Origin: Sabulitectum sp036743055 | GTDB taxonomy: Bacteria > Fermentibacterota > Fermentibacteria > Fermentibacterales > JCC-6 | Assembly: GCA_036743055.1 (NCBI GenBank) | Contig: DAINQE010000006.1 | Coordinates: 10,873 to 74,872, forward strand | DNA length: 64,000 nt | Reading direction: 5' to 3' | In this document: positions 59,823 through 64,000 of the stretch, in pieces | How positions within the stretch are numbered: the stretch's first letter is position 1 | Layout of the letters: every line of letters starts with the position of its first letter | Made by a program: the position numbers and the translations under genes | The notes under the pieces: model-generated | The model's input: the letters and a program-made list of their open reading frames with translations, nothing else | Databases searched by the model: none | Told to the model about the DNA's origin: nothing

Positions 59823-60293
59823 ATGACGGAAGAAACAAGGGTCGTTGCCCGTAACAGGAAAGCCAGGCACGACTACCACATCCTGGAATCCATAGAGATG
59901 GGGCTGGTGCTCCTGGGCAGCGAGATCAAGTCCCTCAGGGAGGGGAAGGCCAGCCTGGTGGGGTCCTATGCCCAGTTCGACGGGAATCTGGAGTTGTGGG
60001 TGCACGGCATGCACATCGCAGAGTATGCCCTCGCCAGGGACAACCACGAACCCCTGAGGCCCAGAAAGCTCCTGGCCCACCGCAGGGAACTGCGGAAGAT
60101 CAGGCGCAGGGTGGAGGAGAAGGGCGTTACCCTGATACCCCTCGATGTCCACATTACCCCCAGGGGGATAGCCAAGATGCAGATAGGTCTCTGCCGGGGC
60201 AAAACGAACTATGACAAGCGCGCCGACATAGCCGACCGCGACGGCAGGCGGAAGATAGAGGCGGCAATGAAGCACGCCCTGAGGGAGAGATGA
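59823..60293 (+). CDS. smpB: SsrA-binding protein SmpB
   Basis: Brings tmRNA to stalled ribosomes. 156 aa. NRKARHDYHILESIEMGLVL, GSEIKSLREGKASLVGSYA and the C-terminal tail that enters the mRNA channel (GKTNYDKRADIADRDGRRK) are intact. The ATG at 59823 has AAAGGA upstream. Overlaps the amidase gene by ATGA. Confidence 0.97.
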   Translation: MTEETRVVARNRKARHDYHILESIEMGLVLLGSEIKSLREGKASLVGSYAQFDGNLELWVHGMHIAEYALARDNHEPLRPRKLLAHRRELRKIRRRVEEKGVTLIPLDVHITPRGIAKMQIGLCRGKTNYDKRADIADRDGRRKIEAAMKHALRER

Positions 60294-61408
60294 GGGAGCT
60301 CATCCTGGCAACGGCGGTGGTCTCCGCCACCCTTACCATCTTCCCCAGGTACGACGGCGTGGTGATGGAACTGGCGGGCACAGGAAGGTTGTCTGCTGCG
60401 GTTGAGGCCTCCGGCCGATCCGTAACCGTTCAGGTGAACCAGGAGGTCACTCCGGCGAATCCGCTGCCCCTTCCTCTGTGGATAGACCAGATGGAGGCCG
60501 GGGATTCCTCCTTCACGGTTCTCTTCGATCCCCTTGTTGGAAATGTGGACTACGCCCTCAGCGGCGACTCCATGGTGTTCCTTCTCTTTGCCAGGGCCCA
60601 TGAGCCGGTGGAACTCCCGGGGGTTGCCTGGCAGGGGCCTCCACCTCCTCCGGACACCACATCGTTCTCCGACTCCCTGGTGTTCCAGGCCTTCGAGACC
60701 GGGGGAACATCGCCCTGGCTCGCGGATTTCGACTGCATAGTGATAGATCCCGGCCACGGAGGGAGGGACCCGGGGGCCATAGGCCCCGCTGGAAGCCACG
60801 AGAAGGACAGGACCCTGGAGATAGCCCTGATGGTAAGGGACCTCCTCCGTATAAGGATGCCTGATCTCAGGGTTGTCCTCACCAGGACCACCGACGAATA
60901 TGTGTCCCTGGGCTCCAGGACCCGTCTTGCCAACGCCAGCAGGGCCGACCTCTTCGTGAGCATACACTGCAACGCCGCCGAGAACAGGGAAGCAAGCGGG
61001 TTCGAGACCTTCTTCCTCTCCAGGGCCCGCACCGACGACGCCAGGGCGGTGGAGATGCTGGAGAACGGGGTACTGGAGATGGACGAGATCCCTCCGGTCC
61101 CCGACGATCCCCTTTCCTTCCTGCTTGCGGACATGGCCCAGTCCATCTTCCAGAACCGGTCCAGCATGCTGGCGGGGAGGATACAGAGCGGCTTCAGGGA
61201 TACCTTCCCTCAAGGAAGGGACCGCGGGGTGAAGAGAGCCGGCTTCTATGTACTCCGTGGGGCTTACATGCCCGCAGTCCTTGTCGAGGTGGGGTTCATC
61301 TCCAACTGTGAGGAGGAGAGGAACCTTCTTTCCCTGGACTTCCGTTTCCGCGCGGCTCAGGCTATTGTAGAAGCCATAATGGACTACTCAGAAAGAGAGA
61401 ACCCATGA
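60290..61408 (+). CDS. N-acetylmuramoyl-L-alanine amidase (Amidase_3)
   Basis: 372 aa. N-terminal hydrophobic segment that is probably a signal peptide, an AMIN-like beta domain, then a zinc amidase with His156 (IDPGHGG), Glu171, His226 (SIHCNA) and Glu333 (LVEVGFISN). Cleaves the peptide stem from peptidoglycan, complementing the two transglycosylases. Overlaps smpB and the next gene by ATGA junctions. Confidence 0.92.
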   Translation: MRELILATAVVSATLTIFPRYDGVVMELAGTGRLSAAVEASGRSVTVQVNQEVTPANPLPLPLWIDQMEAGDSSFTVLFDPLVGNVDYALSGDSMVFLLFARAHEPVELPGVAWQGPPPPPDTTSFSDSLVFQAFETGGTSPWLADFDCIVIDPGHGGRDPGAIGPAGSHEKDRTLEIALMVRDLLRIRMPDLRVVLTRTTDEYVSLGSRTRLANASRADLFVSIHCNAAENREASGFETFFLSRARTDDARAVEMLENGVLEMDEIPPVPDDPLSFLLADMAQSIFQNRSSMLAGRIQSGFRDTFPQGRDRGVKRAGFYVLRGAYMPAVLVEVGFISNCEEERNLLSLDFRFRAAQAIVEAIMDYSERENP

Positions 61409-62022
61409 CCGGGAAGAAGAACGAAAGCACCGCCTCCTCATCCAGGGCGGTCAGGTCCCTCATCATAGTGGTGCTCATCGCGGCCTTCTTCGGCTTCCTG
61501 GCAAAGACCGCAATGGAGATACTGAACAGGAAGATGGGCCTGGAGGCCCCTGCTGCGGCCATGGAGGACGAGGGGTACGGCGAGGACTCGGTAGAGGTGG
61601 TCATACCGGACATGCAGTCCTACGAGCCCCCTGAACTCACCGAGTCCGGCTCCGCAGTCTGGAACCCGGACTGGAAGGCGACTCCATGCTCGCTGTACAT
61701 CTCAGGAGAGGGCGATATCGTTCTGGACTCGCTTCCCCAGGCGCCCGACCAGTCCAACAGGGCCACCGAGCTCCAGCTGCTCATGGAACTCTGGGCCAGT
61801 CATTCCGGCTACGGTCAGAGCGAGATCGATAATGTATGGGCGTTCTCAAGGGGAGAGACCTGTTTCGTCGACCTTCCCAGGGCTCCCGACTGGGACGCCG
61901 TGGTCCGGACGATAGAGGCAAGGTTCATCTCCTACACGCTGCTTTTCCCCTTCGTGGCCGGAGAGGCCGCCGGGAACTACGAAGGAGGTATCCCCGTAAG
62001 GGGCATATCCTCAAACAGATAG
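61405..62022 (+). CDS. Membrane-anchored protein of unknown function
   Basis: 205 aa. A short cytoplasmic N-terminus, one transmembrane helix (LIIVVLIAAFFGFLAKTAM) and an acidic extracytoplasmic domain. A GerMN-like fold is conceivable (SLYISGEGDIVLDSLPQ) but not convincing. Overlaps the amidase gene, suggesting a wall-related role. Confidence 0.75.
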   Translation: MTGKKNESTASSSRAVRSLIIVVLIAAFFGFLAKTAMEILNRKMGLEAPAAAMEDEGYGEDSVEVVIPDMQSYEPPELTESGSAVWNPDWKATPCSLYISGEGDIVLDSLPQAPDQSNRATELQLLMELWASHSGYGQSEIDNVWAFSRGETCFVDLPRAPDWDAVVRTIEARFISYTLLFPFVAGEAAGNYEGGIPVRGISSNR

Positions 62023-62032
62023 AACGGATACT

Positions 62033-62776
62033 ATGACAACTGGACCAATGGATAAAGAAAGAAAAGACGGCAGGCTTCCCGGACATCTCAGGGACATAAC
62101 CCTGGAAACCGGCTTCCAGCCCGGCCCCCACGGCAGCGTACTGGTCTCCTGGGGGGAAAACAGGGTACTCTGCTCAGCAATCGTGGAGTTCAACGTTCCC
62201 TTTTTCCTCAGGGGCAAGGGCAGCGGCTGGGTTACCGCCGAGTACGACATGCTCCCGGGCTCCGGCGACAGGAGGATACGCCGCGACCGCACCGGGAACG
62301 GCATCAAGGGGCGCAGCCAGGAGATACAGAGGCTCATCGGAAGGTCGCTGAGGCAGTGCATCGACCTGAAGGCGATACCCGACAAGACGATCACGGTGGA
62401 CTGCGATGTTCTGGTTGCCGACGGCGGGACCAGAGTGGCCAGCATCACCGGCAGCGTGGTTGCGCTGAGGCTGGCAGTGCTCAGGCTCCTCTCGGCGGGA
62501 CAGCTGGAGAAGGACCCCTGGAAGCAGTACATCGGCGCCCTCAGTCTGGGAGTGGTGGAAGGCGTACCCCTTCTCGATCTCTGCTACGAGGAGGACAGCA
62601 GAGCGGACATGGACATGAACATAGTCGCCGGCGAGGACGGCAGGCTCATAGAGATACAGGCCTCCGCCGAGGCTGACCCGGTGCCCATGGACACGGTTTT
62701 CTCAATGGCCGGCGATGCCCTGGAGGCCATAACCGAAATAGTCATACCGGCCCAGAGGGATGCGGCGGGGGAGTGA
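62033..62776 (+). CDS. rph: Ribonuclease PH
   Basis: Phosphorolytic 3' trimming of tRNA. 247 aa. GSVLVSWGENRVLCSA, the GWVTAEYDMLPGSGDRR segment, RTGNGIKGRSQEIQRLIGRSLR and the phosphate/Asp region (TITVDCDVLVADGGTRVASITG) are all present. The next gene overlaps its stop. Confidence 0.96.
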   Translation: MTTGPMDKERKDGRLPGHLRDITLETGFQPGPHGSVLVSWGENRVLCSAIVEFNVPFFLRGKGSGWVTAEYDMLPGSGDRRIRRDRTGNGIKGRSQEIQRLIGRSLRQCIDLKAIPDKTITVDCDVLVADGGTRVASITGSVVALRLAVLRLLSAGQLEKDPWKQYIGALSLGVVEGVPLLDLCYEEDSRADMDMNIVAGEDGRLIEIQASAEADPVPMDTVFSMAGDALEAITEIVIPAQRDAAGE

Positions 62777-63360
62777 TGAAGAATATTGTCCTGGCCTCCG
62801 CCAACCCCCACAAGCTGGAAGAGCTCAGGGCCATGCTCCGGGAAACGGTCATCCCGGTGGGGGAACTGCTCCCGGGGTGGGACGTGGAGGAGACAGGGGC
62901 GACCCTTGAGGAGAACGCACTCCTGAAGGCCAGGGAGGCTGCGAAGGCAACCGGAAGGCCCGCCATCGCCGACGACACCGGCCTCTTCGTGTGGGCCCTG
63001 GGGAACGCCCCCGGGGTTTACACTGCCAGGTACGCCGGGGAGAACTGCACCTACCGCGACAACACGGAGAAGCTCCTGAACTCCCTCAAGGGGGAGGAGG
63101 GTGAGAGACGGAAGGCGGTTTTCAGAACGGTTATTGCCCTGGTTACCCCGCAGGGGGAGGAACTCACCTTCACAGGGGAGGTTGAGGGGTGCATCACCCA
63201 CGAGCACCTTGGAGAAGGCGGCTTCGGCTATGACCCGGTGTTCTACTCCTGCGAACTGAGGAAGACCTTCGCCGAGGCCGGGGCAGATGAGAAGCACAGC
63301 GTCTCCCACAGGGGCAGGGCCATGGAGAAGCTGAGGGGGTACCTGGAGGGATCCACATGA
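62776..63360 (+). CDS. rdgB: XTP/dITP diphosphatase (non-canonical purine NTP pyrophosphatase)
   Basis: Removes ITP/XTP from the nucleotide pool. 194 aa. VLASANPHKLEELRAML, the Glu-rich EENALLKAREAA, IADDTGLFVWAL, GEGGFGYDPVF and VSHRGRAMEKL are all standard. A GTG at 62773 is an alternative start. rph-rdgB pairing is common in bacteria. Confidence 0.96.
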   Translation: MKNIVLASANPHKLEELRAMLRETVIPVGELLPGWDVEETGATLEENALLKAREAAKATGRPAIADDTGLFVWALGNAPGVYTARYAGENCTYRDNTEKLLNSLKGEEGERRKAVFRTVIALVTPQGEELTFTGEVEGCITHEHLGEGGFGYDPVFYSCELRKTFAEAGADEKHSVSHRGRAMEKLRGYLEGST

Positions 63361-63713
63361 TGCTTCTGCTGTGCCTCCTTCTATCACCTGACCCGCCTCC
63401 CGATGCAGATACGGTGACAGGCTATCTCATAACCGTCCTCACCGACGCCATGGTCTACGAAGAGCCTTTCCCGGAGCATGTGATGTTCATCGTTGAGAAC
63501 GAAGACAGCACCACCTGCAGCGGCAGCTTCGACCACTACTTCGACTTGGCCCTCAGGGAGGTCCATACCCCTGATACAGGGGGAGACCCGAACACCGCGC
63601 CTGTCATAGACCGCTTCAGGGTGTACGTCGACGGCACCATCCTGTGGTGGAGTCCGCTTCCGGGGATGTACGTTCCCTGGGAGGACTTCCTCCGGGGCAG
63701 GACGGACCTGTAG
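63357..63713 (+). CDS. Small secreted protein of unknown function
   Basis: 118 aa. A short hydrophobic N-terminus (MMLLLCLLLSP) suggests export. The rest is acidic and aromatic with no known motif. ATGA overlap with rdgB; the next gene follows directly. Confidence 0.65.
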   Translation: MMLLLCLLLSPDPPPDADTVTGYLITVLTDAMVYEEPFPEHVMFIVENEDSTTCSGSFDHYFDLALREVHTPDTGGDPNTAPVIDRFRVYVDGTILWWSPLPGMYVPWEDFLRGRTDL

Positions 63714-64000
63714 ATGAGGGCGGGAGGAGTCCTTTCCGCCGTTCCTGCGCTTCTTCTCTCAGCATGCGTCTCACTGGCGGATCAGGTTGTACTTTTTCCC
63801 ACAGACGACGCGGATGTCTGGCAGTTCCAGCCGGATTCATGCTTTGGTTCCGCCCAGAGTTTTCAGGTGGGCTTTTATGTGCAGTACTGGCGGAACGCGC
63901 TGATCCGGTTCGATTTGTCACCATATACCGGGGAAACGGTGAACAGCGCCGTCCTCAGGCTCTATGTCCTCAGCGCCTACGGCGAGTTCCCGGCGGACGG
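63714..64000 (+). CDS. DNRLRE-type secreted protein, 5' part (runs off window)
   Basis: The frame starts directly after the previous stop. Signal peptide MRAGGVLSAVPALLLSACVSLA, then a DNRLRE-domain pattern with VLFPTDDADVWQF, NALIRFDLSPYTGETVNSA and VLRLYVLSA. These beta-sandwich domains occur in exported carbohydrate-binding proteins. At least 95 residues are seen; the 3' end is missing. Confidence 0.75.
   Translation, partial: MRAGGVLSAVPALLLSACVSLADQVVLFPTDDADVWQFQPDSCFGSAQSFQVGFYVQYWRNALIRFDLSPYTGETVNSAVLRLYVLSAYGEFPAD

Noticed and set aside
59579..59824. Upstream extension of the acetyltransferase frame
   Set aside because: It runs across the tRNA-Leu gene and lacks family similarity; 59578 has a proper ribosome site.

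Overview
The window is a GC-rich bacterial chromosome segment, densely packed on both strands, with many ATGA-type overlaps, TTG/GTG starts and frequent AGG (Arg) and ATA (Ile) codons. Several secreted proteins end in a Por-secretion/FlgD-like C-terminal tail, a PorV-type outer-membrane protein is encoded, and there are many lipoprotein signal peptides. Together these point to a Gram-negative member of the FCB superphylum, plausibly a little-cultured lineage such as Fermentibacterota. That placement is inference, because no rRNA gene is present. No phage, IS element, CRISPR array or rRNA was seen.

Layout. 0-6.6 kb: a + strand operon with the mutS2 3' part, dnaG, an rpoD-like sigma factor and a BtuF/BtuD/BtuC-type cofactor or metallophore ABC importer, with unusually tight and overlapping gene borders. 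6.6-11.2 kb: a PpiD/SurA-like chaperone (-), holA, a coiled-coil zinc-ribbon protein and asd (-). 11.2-19.7 kb: two lytic transglycosylase lipoproteins bracketing a 1178-aa helical-repeat protein and a coiled-coil/TPR protein, a candidate envelope-remodelling set. 19.7-29 kb: kbl, a wHTH-degenerate nucleotidyltransferase, an unrecognised 409-aa protein, thiC (-), a HEAT-cyclophilin fusion, an SDR-type threonine dehydrogenase (with kbl, the threonine-to-glycine route) and a STAND NTPase with TPRs. 29-32.2 kb: an AT-richer stretch with a seven-repeat beta-propeller surface protein, a copy of a sorting tail and a small lipoprotein.

32.2-42.3 kb is one long - strand run: mgtE, glgB, yjbQ, a SIMPL lipoprotein, a small secreted protein, a large lamin-tail/CARDB surface protein and an M28 peptidase. 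The surface-protein gene is interrupted by a 100-N scaffold gap whose two edges carry the same 55 bases; collapsing them restores one open frame of about 1107 residues. 42.4-44 kb is an AT-rich patch of small membrane proteins. 44-47.3 kb holds PilZ, PorV-like, a SEC59-type kinase and miaB; 47.3-49.1 kb xseB/xseA and a secreted protein; 49.2-53.5 kb a structured-looking leader, a nucleoside kinase and an M1 peptidase with a sorting tail. 53.5-57.1 kb has a type IV pilin behind a sigma-54-like promoter, a beta-propeller lipoprotein, a radical SAM/SPASM protein and a tandem-domain secreted protein. 57.1-64 kb holds nth, rmlC, an Eis-like acetyltransferase, tRNA-Leu(CAG), and an operon of smpB, an amidase, rph, an XTP pyrophosphatase and secreted proteins, running off the window end.

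Themes: information processing (dnaG, holA, mutS2, xseAB, nth, smpB, miaB, rph), peptidoglycan turnover (two transglycosylases, one amidase), cell-surface export of tailed peptidases and adhesin-like proteins, and threonine catabolism. Function calls rest on motifs read by eye; no database search was run.
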